Shown here piece by piece: positions 50,492-58,584 of a stretch of DNA of 64,000 nucleotides. Each line of letters begins with the position of its first letter. The first letter of the stretch is position 1. The notes below the pieces were generated by a model that was not told the origin of the DNA, did no database searches, and saw nothing but the letters and a program-made list of their open reading frames with translations. Origin of the DNA: UBA7862 sp050872785 (GTDB lineage: Bacteria; Bacillota; Clostridia; Christensenellales; UBA1242); contig JBNMHO010000004.1 in NCBI GenBank assembly GCA_050872785.1, positions 1 to 64,000 on the forward strand. The letters are read 5' to 3'. A program made the position numbers and the translations under genes.

Positions 50492-50905
50492 TTAAGACTT
50501 AGAGTCCAAATAAGTTTGCAAAATTATTGTTGCGGAAATTTTGTCGATATATTTCTTTCTATCTTGCCACTTTATGTGGGCCTCACGCAAGATATCCTCT
50601 GCCTCAACGCTGGAAAGTCTTTCATCAACATAGGTTATAGGAAGTCCTGACACTTCTTTCAGTTTTTCACCAAACTCCCTTGTTGCTTTTGCTCTGTCGC
50701 CTTCCGTTCCGTCCATGTTAAGAGGCAAGCCCATAATTATCTCATCAGTTTCTTGTTTTTTTGCAAGTATTGCAAGATAATTTAGGTCTTGTTCGACATC
50801 TTTTCTGTAATAAGTTTCATAACCACTGGCTATCATGCCCAACAGGTCACTAAACGCAACCCCGATGCGTGCTTCGCCATAGTCAAGTGCCATCTTCCGC
50901 TTCAA
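50492..50905 (-). CDS. ruvX: Putative pre-16S rRNA nuclease / Holliday junction resolvase YqgF
   Basis: 138 residues from a TTG at 50905, chosen because GGGGGAAA lies just upstream and because the protein then begins (M)KRKMALDYGEARIGVAFSD, the usual YqgF start. RNase H-like motifs are present: ALDYGEARIG, IIMGLPLNMDGTEG and YVDERLSSVEAEDIL. It processes the 5' end of 16S rRNA. Confidence 0.93.
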   Translation of the reverse strand: MKRKMALDYGEARIGVAFSDLLGMIASGYETYYRKDVEQDLNYLAILAKKQETDEIIMGLPLNMDGTEGDRAKATREFGEKLKEVSGLPITYVDERLSSVEAEDILREAHIKWQDRKKYIDKISATIILQTYLDSKS

Positions 50906-50974
50906 AATTTCCCCCAATAATATAAGACAAAAGTAGTTTATCACAAAATGCAAAAAATTAAAAGCATTTTATTA

Positions 50975-51007
50975 CAAAAAAAGAAAGTCAGCAACCCGCA
51001 CTGACTT
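50975..51007 (-). terminator. Terminator after tsf
   Basis: AAGTCAG/CTGACTTT hairpin followed on the minus strand by a T-run, just past the tsf stop. Confidence 0.8.
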
Positions 51008-51017
51008 CCCTTAATTA

Positions 51018-51665
51018 TTACTTGCCCATTTGGCTCATAACTTCTTCTGCAAAGTTGTCTTGTCTTTTTTCAAGACCTTCACCCATTTCATAGCGGACAA
51101 ATCTTCTGATTGTGATTTTTTCGCCAATTTTGAGTGTTGCATCTGTTATAAGGTCGCTGATTGTTTTTGATGGGTCTTTAACAAAATCTTGTTCCATAAG
51201 GCACACATCTTTGTAGTATTTTTTGATACGTCCTTGGACCATTTTTTCAGCAATTTCTTTTGGTTTGCCTTCGTTTTGTGCTTGAACAATAAGAATTTCT
51301 TTTTCTTTTTCAACATTTTCTGCTGGGACTTCTTCAATTCTTACATATTCTGGTTTTGCTGCTGCAATTTGCATAGCAATATCTTTGCAAAGAAGTTGGA
51401 AAGCTTCGCTTTTTGCAACGAAGTCTGTTTCGCAGTTCACTTCAAGCAAAACACCAATTTTTCCGCCCATGTGAATGTAACTTGTAACAAGTCCTTCACC
51501 TGCAATTCTTGATGCTTTTTTGGCAACAGAAGCAATTCCCTTTTCTCTGAGATATGCAACTGCCTTTTCCATATCGCCATTGCTTTCGTCAAGTGCCTTT
51601 TTGCAATCTTGCACACCAGCACCAGTTTTTGCTCTAAGTTCTTTAATATCGTTTGCGTTGATCAT
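51018..51665 (-). CDS. tsf: Elongation factor Ts
   Basis: 215 residues, the short form. UBA-like start (IKELRAKTGAGVQDCKKALDE) and the exchange domain HMGGKIGVLLEVNCETDFVA are diagnostic. It exchanges GDP for GTP on EF-Tu. It is paired with rpsB as usual. Confidence 0.98.
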   Translation of the reverse strand: MINANDIKELRAKTGAGVQDCKKALDESNGDMEKAVAYLREKGIASVAKKASRIAGEGLVTSYIHMGGKIGVLLEVNCETDFVAKSEAFQLLCKDIAMQIAAAKPEYVRIEEVPAENVEKEKEILIVQAQNEGKPKEIAEKMVQGRIKKYYKDVCLMEQDFVKDPSKTISDLITDATLKIGEKITIRRFVRYEMGEGLEKRQDNFAEEVMSQMGK

Positions 51666-51702
51666 TTTAATTTCTCCCTTTTTGTTTAGGTTTTATGGTC
51701 AA

Positions 51703-52491
51703 TTATTCCGCTTTTGGAGCGTCTTGCTCTGCCATTGCGTCAGCCATATTAACTTCTTCACCTGCTTCTTCCATTTGAGCTGCTTTTTCAGCTTCAAGTC
51801 TTGGTGAAACGCCTTCTTTTGCTTCAATAACAGCATCAGCCATAGCACTTACAATAAGTTTTACAGATCTGATTGCGTCATCGTTTGCTGGGATTGGGTA
51901 GTCAACATCTTCTGGGTTGCAGTTTGTGTCAACAATGCCCACGATTGGAATATTGAGAAGTCTTGCTTCTTTGATTGCAATGTGTTCTTTCTTTGGGTCA
52001 ACAACAAAGATTGCTCCTGGAAGTTCTGGCATATTTTTGATGCCGCCAAGGTTCTTCTCAAGTTTGTCTTTTTCTGCTTTAAGTTTTGCAACTTCTTTCT
52101 TTGGAAGAAGGTCAAATTCCCCCATTTCTTCCATTTGAGAAAGTTTGTTAAGTCTTGCAATTCTTGTTCTGATTGTTTTAAAGTTTGTAAGAGTTCCGCC
52201 AAGCCAACGGTTTACAATATAGAACATTCCGCAACGAGTTGCTTCTTGTTCAATTGCTTCTTGTGCTTGCTTCTTTGTGCCAACGAAAAGAATGTTCTTT
52301 CCGCTTGCGACCATATCTCTTATAAAGAAATATGCATTGTCGCAGCACACAGAAGTATCTTCAAGGTTGATGATATGAATATCATTTCTTGTTGTGAAGA
52401 TATATTTCTTCATTTTTGGGTTCCACTTGTTGGATTGATGTCCAAAGTGAACGCCTGCTTCTAGTAGTTGTTTCATTGAAATAACTGGCAT
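51703..52491 (-). CDS. rpsB: 30S ribosomal protein S2
   Basis: 262 residues from the ATG at 52491 (MPVISMKQLLEAGVHFGHQ), preceded by AAAAAGGAG. The frame stays open to 52656 but that part is leader. LFVGTKKQAQEAIEQEA, WLGGTLTNFKTI and PIPANDDAIRSVKLI are family marks. The C-terminal tail is acidic and Ala-rich. Confidence 0.98.
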   Translation of the reverse strand: MPVISMKQLLEAGVHFGHQSNKWNPKMKKYIFTTRNDIHIINLEDTSVCCDNAYFFIRDMVASGKNILFVGTKKQAQEAIEQEATRCGMFYIVNRWLGGTLTNFKTIRTRIARLNKLSQMEEMGEFDLLPKKEVAKLKAEKDKLEKNLGGIKNMPELPGAIFVVDPKKEHIAIKEARLLNIPIVGIVDTNCNPEDVDYPIPANDDAIRSVKLIVSAMADAVIEAKEGVSPRLEAEKAAQMEEAGEEVNMADAMAEQDAPKAE

Positions 52492-52509
52492 AATAATTTT
52501 TCTCCTTTT

Positions 52510-52600
52510 TCTTGTTAATCCTCCCCGAACGAGCAAAAGTCGGGTTAATCCTTTTGCATCACCCACAATATGTGGGACAAGAAAATTCAATTCGAGTGTG
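52510..52600 (-). promoter_or_regulatory. Structured rpsB leader with predicted pseudoknot
   Basis: On the minus strand a CCCACA/TGTGGG hairpin (52576-52562) is followed by CAAAAG (52556-52551) pairing with CTTTTG (5239-52534 region: 52539-52534). Interleaved with this, CCCGA (52544-52540) pairs with TCGGG (52528-52524), forming an H-type pseudoknot, and GGATTAAC occurs twice. It lies directly upstream of rpsB, as for autoregulatory S2 leaders; class not confirmed. Confidence 0.55.
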
Positions 52601-52615
52601 AATTTAAACGCACAA

Positions 52616-52644
52616 ATTATATCACACAAAAAAAAGTTATGCAA
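52616..52644 (-). promoter_or_regulatory. Promoter of rpsB-tsf
   Basis: -35 TTGCAT (52644-52639), 17-nt spacer, -10 TATAAT (52621-52616). Confidence 0.65.
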
Positions 52645-52704
52645 TAGTTTTTGCACAACTTTTTTATAAAATAATCATATTATCAGCATTATTTATTTTT
52701 ACGC

Positions 52705-53142
52705 TTAAATAAACAAGTTTTTATTTTCAAGAAGTTGCCTTTGTTCAAGATCCCGTTGCATTTTTATAGCAAGTTGAAGTTGTTTTTTTCTATAATTTTT
52801 AATTGCCTCTTTTATTGCCTTTTCTGCCATAACAGCACACTCTTCTTTGCCTTCTGGAAGTTCGCCAATGTCTTCCAAAATATCCTTATGCGAAATATTT
52901 GCCACATCGTCAAGACTTTGTCCTTCAATGTGTCTGCAAGCAATTTCACTTGCGACAATAGCACCAACACAGCCAAATGTTTTAAACTTTGCCCCAACGA
53001 CCACGTCATTTTCCACTTTGATATAAATTTTAAAGATTTCTGACCCGTCAGCTGATTTGCATATGCCTATGCCGTTTGAGCCTTTAAGTGTTCCGCTGTG
53101 GGTTGGATTTTCAAATATTCCTAGCACTCTTTCACTATACAT
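52705..53142 (-). CDS. IscU/NifU-type iron-sulfur scaffold, variant cysteine pattern
   Basis: 145 residues. The fold pattern is clear (IFKIYIKVENDVVVGAKFKTFGCVGAI, then ECAVMAEKAIKEAIKNY). Cys2 (FGCVGA) and Cys3 (EECAV) are present. At the position of the first cysteine and adjacent Asp (normally CGD) the sequence reads DGSE, with a cysteine seven residues earlier (GICKS). The downstream end is a charged helix. It lies directly after the cysteine desulfurase gene, so a role in Fe-S cluster assembly is likely, though the canonical three-cysteine site is altered. Confidence 0.8.
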   Translation of the reverse strand: MYSERVLGIFENPTHSGTLKGSNGIGICKSADGSEIFKIYIKVENDVVVGAKFKTFGCVGAIVASEIACRHIEGQSLDDVANISHKDILEDIGELPEGKEECAVMAEKAIKEAIKNYRKKQLQLAIKMQRDLEQRQLLENKNLFI

Positions 53143-53155
53143 TCATCTTTCCCCC

Positions 53156-54325
53156 TTACTTCCTTTTTTGCACCTTAACTGGTGACATTCCTCTGAGGAA
53201 CGCAACACTTGTTTTCAATGTTTCAACGACATAATCAATTTGTTCTCTTGTATTGTCTGTTGCAAAAGAAAATCTGACAGTGCTTTGTGCTTGTTCTGGG
53301 CCAAGTCCCATTGCCATAAGCACATGACTTGGCTCTCTGCTGCCACTTGAGCATGCTGAACCAGTTGAAACGGCAATTCCTTTAAGGTCAAGAAGATTGC
53401 TTAACGCTTCACCATTTACACCAGTAAACGACAAACTGACCATTCCTGCAACTCTTTGGTGGATATGTCCATTTTGAATAACATCTGAAATTTCCTCCAT
53501 AATACGAGAAACGAAATAATCTCTCAAACTTTTGAGTTTTTTGCAGTCGATGATATAGTTGCTTGCAGTAATTTCCATTGCCTTGCCAAAGCCGACAATT
53601 GCTGGCACGTTAAGTGTTCCGCCACGCTTGCCACGTTCTTGCTCACCGCCATAGATTATGTTGTCAATCTTAACACCCTTCTTAACATACAAAGCCCCAA
53701 CACCCTTTGGCCCATGTATTTTATGTCCACTCATGCTCATAGCGTCAATGCCAATGTCTTTAACGTCAATTTTAAAGTTGCCAATAGCTTGCACTGCGTC
53801 TGTGTGGAAAAGCACATTTTTTTCATGAGCGATTGTTGCTATGGTCTTTAGATTTTGAATTGTGCCAACTTCATTGTTTGAAGCCATAATGCTGACAAGG
53901 ATTGTCTTTTGGTTGATATAGTGAAGCAAATCTGCAACACTTACAAGCCCTTTGTCGTCCACTGGAAGATAAGTCACTTCAAAGCCCATTTCTTCAAGTT
54001 TTTTGCATGTATCCAAAATGCTGTGATGCTCTATTGAAGATGTGATAATGTGATTGCCTTTTGCTCTGTTTGCCATTGCAAGACCAAACAAAGCCCAGTT
54101 GTTTGCCTCTGTGCCGCCAGATGTAAAATATATTTCCCCACGTTCTGCATTTATAGCATTGGCAACTCTGTCCCTTGCTTTGTCAACAAGTGCTTGTGCG
54201 TCACGCCCAAAACTGTGAAGGCTGTTTGCATTGCCAAAAGTTTCGCCAAAGGCTGGAAGCATTTCACTTAAAACTTCGTTTGTTACACGAGTTGTTGCTG
54301 CGTTGTCAAGATAAATTCTTTGCAT
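53156..54325 (-). CDS. nifS: Cysteine desulfurase (NifS/IscS type)
   Basis: 389 residues, PLP-dependent. It starts RIYLDNAATTRVTNEVL; the PLP lysine is in MSGHKIHGPKGVGALYV; the active-site cysteine loop is STGSACSSGSREPSHVL. It takes sulfur from L-cysteine as a persulfide and passes it to the adjacent scaffold. The 13-nt gap to the scaffold gene indicates an operon. Confidence 0.96.
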   Translation of the reverse strand: MQRIYLDNAATTRVTNEVLSEMLPAFGETFGNANSLHSFGRDAQALVDKARDRVANAINAERGEIYFTSGGTEANNWALFGLAMANRAKGNHIITSSIEHHSILDTCKKLEEMGFEVTYLPVDDKGLVSVADLLHYINQKTILVSIMASNNEVGTIQNLKTIATIAHEKNVLFHTDAVQAIGNFKIDVKDIGIDAMSMSGHKIHGPKGVGALYVKKGVKIDNIIYGGEQERGKRGGTLNVPAIVGFGKAMEITASNYIIDCKKLKSLRDYFVSRIMEEISDVIQNGHIHQRVAGMVSLSFTGVNGEALSNLLDLKGIAVSTGSACSSGSREPSHVLMAMGLGPEQAQSTVRFSFATDNTREQIDYVVETLKTSVAFLRGMSPVKVQKRK

Positions 54326-54416
54326 AATAAATCCCTTCTTTTATTCTCACATAAATTTTGCCATTTTTTGAACAATTTGTCAATAGTCATTTTGCACAAA
54401 AAGAACGAAAATAAAT

Positions 54417-54443
54417 AAAAAAGGAACAAAAAACATGTTCCCT
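54417..54443 (-). terminator. Terminator after rplS
   Basis: GGAAC/GTTCC hairpin followed on the minus strand by T-rich sequence. Confidence 0.7.
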
Positions 54444-54457
54444 TGAAAATATTTAAC

Positions 54458-54799
54458 TTATCTAGCCTCTTTAATCTTTGTTGCTTTGCCAGTGAGGTCA
54501 CGGAGATAAAAGAGTTTTGCACGTCTGACTTTACCTTTCTTCAAGACTTCAACTTTGTCGATTTTTGGGCTGTGAAGTGGGAAAGTTCTCTCTACGCCAA
54601 CACCAAAAGACATACGTCTTACAGTAAAGGATTCTCTTATGCTTCCATTTCTTCTAGCGATAACAACGCCTTCGTATCCCTGAACTCTTTCCTTGTTGCC
54701 TTCTTTAATCTTGTAATAAACTTTAACAGTGTCGCCAATGTTAAATTCTGGGATATTATCTTTGATATTTTCTTTTTCAATAACATCAATAAGGTTCAT
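54458..54799 (-). CDS. rplS: 50S ribosomal protein L19
   Basis: 113 residues from the ATG at 54799 with GGAGG upstream. IPEFNIGDTVKVYYKIKEG, VQGYEGVVIARRNGSIRESF and GVGVERTFPLHSPKI are typical. It sits at the 30S/50S interface. Confidence 0.97.
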   Translation of the reverse strand: MNLIDVIEKENIKDNIPEFNIGDTVKVYYKIKEGNKERVQGYEGVVIARRNGSIRESFTVRRMSFGVGVERTFPLHSPKIDKVEVLKKGKVRRAKLFYLRDLTGKATKIKEAR

Positions 54800-54915
54800 T
54801 TTGTTACCTCCACTTAAATTGCAAGATATGATAACACAATGCAATAAAAATTGCAAGCGTTTTTTCAAATTTAGCAAAAACATTTTTCTTGCTTAAAATG
54901 ATTTGCTTCTCTTTT

Positions 54916-55275
54916 TTACACAATTCCCTCAATGTGGTCAATTTTATGGTCCTGTTTTGTTCCCAAAATAGCCACACAATCAAAGCGAATGTCCACCTTA
55001 TCCATAAGCCCTTTAAGCTTCAGATAAGACAGTGCCGTTCGCTGCATATGAATGAGTTTATGTTTCGTAATCGCCTCTTGCGGAAGTCCAAACATATCAC
55101 TCGTTCGCATTTTCACTTCCACAAAAACAAGAGTATCTTTATCTCGTGCTATTATGTCAATTTCGCCTGTTCTTGAAGAAAAATTTGTTTCAACAATTCT
55201 GTAGCCTTTATTTTTCAAAAAGTTGACTGCTATTGCTTCGCCAATTCCACCCGTTTGCTTGTTTAAAGTTTTCAT
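54916..55275 (-). CDS. YraN/UPF0102 family nuclease-like protein
   Basis: 119 residues. The restriction-endonuclease-like core GEIDIIARDKDTLVFVEVKMR (catalytic Asp, Glu-x-Lys) is intact. The family usually lies beside rnhB, as here; substrate unknown. Confidence 0.9.
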   Translation of the reverse strand: MKTLNKQTGGIGEAIAVNFLKNKGYRIVETNFSSRTGEIDIIARDKDTLVFVEVKMRTSDMFGLPQEAITKHKLIHMQRTALSYLKLKGLMDKVDIRFDCVAILGTKQDHKIDHIEGIV

Positions 55276-55283
55276 TTTTCCCC

Positions 55284-55886
55284 CTAAACAAAGTGTTTTA
55301 TAAAACTATCTCGGTGAATTTGACATTTGCCAAACTTTTTTAAAAGTTCGATGTGTTCTTTTGTGCCATAGCCTTTGTGTTTGTCAAAATGATAATTTGG
55401 ATATTGCTTTGCATATTCCACCATAAGCCTATCCCTAAAAACCTTTGCCAAGATTGACGCCGCTGCGATGTTATAACTTCTTGCATCGCCCTTTATTATT
55501 CCTTCTTGTGGAATGTCAGTGTCTATGTGTTCAGCATCAACAAGCACCATTTTAGGCGGAAATTTAAGCCCGTTTAGTGCATTTTTCATGCCAAGTTTGG
55601 TAGCTTGCAAAATGTTTATTTTGTCAATAGTTTTTTCGTCAACTTGTGTTATGCAAAATGTTTTTGCCGTGGCAACAATTTTGTCAAATAACTCATCACG
55701 CTTTTTAGGTGTCAGTTTTTTGCTATCATTTATGCCAGAGATTATTTTATCTTCCTCAAGTGGCATAATGACACACGCACACACCACAGGTCCAGCAAGT
55801 GGTCCACGCCCAGCTTCATCAATGCCAGCAATGTCGCCCAAGTGTTTATATTTGTTTTCAAATTCAAACAAATCATATTTTTCCAT
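55284..55886 (-). CDS. rnhB: Ribonuclease HII
   Basis: 200 residues. The active site GIDEAGRGPLAGPVVCACV (Asp-Glu) and VLVDAEHIDTDIP (third Asp) are present, as is the GDARSYNIAAASILAKVFRD motif. It removes ribonucleotides embedded in DNA. Confidence 0.96.
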   Translation of the reverse strand: MEKYDLFEFENKYKHLGDIAGIDEAGRGPLAGPVVCACVIMPLEEDKIISGINDSKKLTPKKRDELFDKIVATAKTFCITQVDEKTIDKINILQATKLGMKNALNGLKFPPKMVLVDAEHIDTDIPQEGIIKGDARSYNIAAASILAKVFRDRLMVEYAKQYPNYHFDKHKGYGTKEHIELLKKFGKCQIHRDSFIKHFV

Positions 55887-55896
55887 AGTTCACCAT

Positions 55897-56733
55897 TCAA
55901 TCCAAAACAATTTTGCCAAGTCTGCCCTTTCTGAAATCATCCAAAATCATTTTGCCACCTCTGTCGTAGTCAAGTTCGCCTTTTTTTAAAATACAATTTC
56001 TGCTGCGACAAATGTCTTCATAAATCTCAAACACTTCTTCCTCATCAGAGATTTTGATATTGTATCTCACTTCCAGCTGGCTTTTATACTTTGGCAAAAT
56101 ATCTCTTATAAAATTGAACGCTAGGTCATTTGTGTCAAGCACTTGGTCTTTAATGCTGCCGATGTATGCAAGATTTCTTGCCACTTTATCGTCTTCAAAC
56201 GCTGGCCACAATGTCCCTGGGGTGTCAAGGAGCATAAGTCCACTTTCCGTTTGAACCCATTGTTTGCCCTTTGTGACGCCCGGCCTGTTGCCTGTTTCTG
56301 TTTTCGCACGCCCACAAAGGTTGTTTATAAGTGTGCTTTTGCCAACATTTGGCACGCCAACAACCATTGCTTTTGGAATGTAATCAATTCCCTTTTCGCT
56401 CTTTCGCTCTAACTTTTCGCTAAGAAGTTTTTTTGCCAACAAAAACAGTGGTTTTGCAGAATTTGATTGAATGGCGTTTATTGCAAGAGCCGAGCAATTT
56501 TTGCCTTTAAGTTCTCTTTTAAAACGCTCTACATCCGCTTCTTCCACCATGTCACATTTGCTCAAAACATAAACAATTTGTTTGTCCTTTGCCACTTGCG
56601 AAAGTTTTGGATTGAGGCACGAATATGGCGCTCTTGCGTCAAGGAGATAGAATATCAAGTCAACATTTTTCAGTTCCTTTTCCATTTGCCTTAGGGCTTT
56701 TGTCATATGCCCTGGGAACCATTGAATTGGCAT
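55897..56733 (-). CDS. rbgA: Ribosome biogenesis GTPase RbgA (YlqF)
   Basis: 278 residues, circularly permuted GTPase. G4 (LSKCDM) precedes G1 (VVGVPNVGKSTLINNL) and G3 (LLDTPGTLWP). IQWFPGHMTKALRQM is the YlqF start signature. It acts late in 50S assembly. It lies between trmD and rnhB. Confidence 0.96.
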   Translation of the reverse strand: MPIQWFPGHMTKALRQMEKELKNVDLIFYLLDARAPYSCLNPKLSQVAKDKQIVYVLSKCDMVEEADVERFKRELKGKNCSALAINAIQSNSAKPLFLLAKKLLSEKLERKSEKGIDYIPKAMVVGVPNVGKSTLINNLCGRAKTETGNRPGVTKGKQWVQTESGLMLLDTPGTLWPAFEDDKVARNLAYIGSIKDQVLDTNDLAFNFIRDILPKYKSQLEVRYNIKISDEEEVFEIYEDICRSRNCILKKGELDYDRGGKMILDDFRKGRLGKIVLD

Positions 56734-56735
56734 CT

Positions 56736-57452
56736 TTACCTCCTACTTTTTGTGTCTGATTGCAGTTTCTTTTGTTTTCGCATAAATTTTCTATACAAAT
56801 CTGGACGATTTTTCTTTGTAATTTCAAGTGACTTTTCAAGCCGCCATTTATCCACTTCCTTGTGATTGCCATCAAGCAAAACTTGTGGTACTTCAAGCCC
56901 TTCAAACTGAAATGGTCTTGTCCATTGTGGATATTCCAAAAGTCCGTCAGAAAATGACTCGTCAGACGTTGTTTCTTCATTTCCAAGCACATTTGGAATG
57001 TATCTTGCAACGCAGTCAACAAGCACCATTGCTGGAAGTTCCCCACCAGTTAAAACATAATCTCCAATGGAAATTTCCTCATCAACACAAAGGTCAACAA
57101 TTCTTTGGTCAATGCCTTCATAATGTCCACAAATGAGAATTAACTCGTCCAATTTTGCCAAATCTTCCACTTTTTCTTGCGATAGGACTTTGCCCTTTGG
57201 CGACATATAAATTGTGTGTGACTTGCCTGTTTTTACGCTTTTTATTGCGTCAAACAGCGGTTGAGGCGTCATAATCATGCCCGCTCCGCCGCCGTAGGAG
57301 TAGTCGTCACACCTTTTGTTTTTGTCAAGCGTAAAATCTCTTATATTTATAACATTTATTTCAATAAGTCCGTTTTTTTGCGCACGGGACAAAATGCTGT
57401 GATTGAGTGCATCAAACATTTCTGGAAATAATGTTAAAATAGTGATTTTCAC
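56736..57452 (-). CDS. trmD: tRNA (guanine-N1)-methyltransferase
   Basis: 238 residues, SPOUT fold. ILTLFPEMFDALNHSILSRA at the start, YGGGAGMIMTPQPLFDAI, LICGHYEGIDQRI and ISIGDYVLTGGELPAMVL are hallmarks. It methylates G37 of tRNAs. Its start overlaps the rimM stop by 4 nt. Confidence 0.98.
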   Translation of the reverse strand: MKITILTLFPEMFDALNHSILSRAQKNGLIEINVINIRDFTLDKNKRCDDYSYGGGAGMIMTPQPLFDAIKSVKTGKSHTIYMSPKGKVLSQEKVEDLAKLDELILICGHYEGIDQRIVDLCVDEEISIGDYVLTGGELPAMVLVDCVARYIPNVLGNEETTSDESFSDGLLEYPQWTRPFQFEGLEVPQVLLDGNHKEVDKWRLEKSLEITKKNRPDLYRKFMRKQKKLQSDTKSRR

Positions 57453-57937
57453 ACCAACACCTCGTCAAGTTTATTTTTGAAAACAACAATTTTCTTGTTT
57501 TTGACATCAACAGATTTTATCACTTCGTTTAGGAAAGGAAAACTTCTAACCCCGCCTTGTTTTAGGATATTTATAATGTAAGCCGAGCCATATTGCTCCA
57601 CACTTTCAACATATCCAACAAGTTGTTCCGTTTCGTCAACAACGGCACAGTTTTCAAGGTCAGAAATCAAATATTCCCCGTCTTTCACTGGAATTTGCTC
57701 CTTTGGGACAAACAGAGGTATATTTCTAAACATTTCTGCTTGCTCGCAATTTGCAATGTCATCCAAAGTGATATATCCAAAATCTTTGTAATATCTAAAC
57801 TTCACAACATCGTGGTCGTGACCGTCAATATACACAGTTTTTAGATTGTTCCAAAATTCAAGGTCATGGACGTAAAGAGAAATTTTCATTTCGCCACGCA
57901 GACCTTGAGGTTTCAAAATTTTTGCTATTTCTATCAT
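57449..57937 (-). CDS. rimM: 16S rRNA processing protein RimM
   Basis: 162 residues with the two beta-barrel domains of RimM (IAKILKPQGLRGEMKISLY; LISDLENCAVVDETEQLVG). It aids 30S maturation by binding S19. Operon khpA-rimM-trmD. Confidence 0.95.
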   Translation of the reverse strand: MIEIAKILKPQGLRGEMKISLYVHDLEFWNNLKTVYIDGHDHDVVKFRYYKDFGYITLDDIANCEQAEMFRNIPLFVPKEQIPVKDGEYLISDLENCAVVDETEQLVGYVESVEQYGSAYIINILKQGGVRSFPFLNEVIKSVDVKNKKIVVFKNKLDEVLV

Positions 57938-57941
57938 AATT

Positions 57942-58169
57942 TTACTTTATCTTTAAGATATATTTTTTTGATTGTTTGTGAGAAGCCGAATGCAAAATTG
58001 ATCTGATTGCTTGAGCAACCTTTCCATTTTTGCCTATCAGTTTGCCCGTGTCTTGCTGAGCAACCTTAACTTCAAAGACAACTGCTGTTTCGTCTTCATG
58101 CTTTTCAATTTCAATCGCATCTTTGTCGTCAACAAGGCTTTCCACAATAAATTTAAGTAATTCTTCCAT
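57942..58169 (-). CDS. khpA: KH-domain RNA-binding protein KhpA
   Basis: 75 residues, single KH domain with the GxxG loop in LIGKNGKVAQAIRSIL. It lies between rpsP and rimM as in most Firmicutes. It binds RNA, often with KhpB. Confidence 0.95.
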   Translation of the reverse strand: MEELLKFIVESLVDDKDAIEIEKHEDETAVVFEVKVAQQDTGKLIGKNGKVAQAIRSILHSASHKQSKKYILKIK

Positions 58170-58196
58170 ACTACACTCTCCTTATATTGTGGTTAA

Positions 58197-58499
58197 TTAT
58201 TTTTTTGCATCTTTTTTCTTTGGAACAATTTTCTTTGGTGTGTATGGTTTTGCGTTTTCAACAATACCAGCTTTGACCAAAAGAGTTCTTGCTGTTTCGG
58301 TTGGTTGAGCACCATTTTTAAGCCATGTCAAAGTTTTTTCTTTGTCAAGTTTAAGACCGTTTTCTTCAACAAGTGGGTTAAAATATCCAAGGTTGTCAAT
58401 AGCCTTGCCATCTCTTGAAGTTCTTGCATCTGCGACAACAACTCTGTAGAATGGGCTCTTTTTGTCCCCTAGTCTTGTAAGTCTGATTTTAACTGCCAT
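58197..58499 (-). CDS. rpsP: 30S ribosomal protein S16
   Basis: 100 residues. VKIRLTRLGDKKSPFYRVVVADAR in the first strands is diagnostic. The C-terminus is extended and lysine-rich. Confidence 0.98.
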   Translation of the reverse strand: MAVKIRLTRLGDKKSPFYRVVVADARTSRDGKAIDNLGYFNPLVEENGLKLDKEKTLTWLKNGAQPTETARTLLVKAGIVENAKPYTPKKIVPKKKDAKK

Positions 58500-58584
58500 T
58501 TTTAATTCTCCTTTATTTTATCTATATTGAATATTTTTTTGAAAGCATATTGGCTTGTGCTTTAAAAAAATTGTAAAAAACTAA

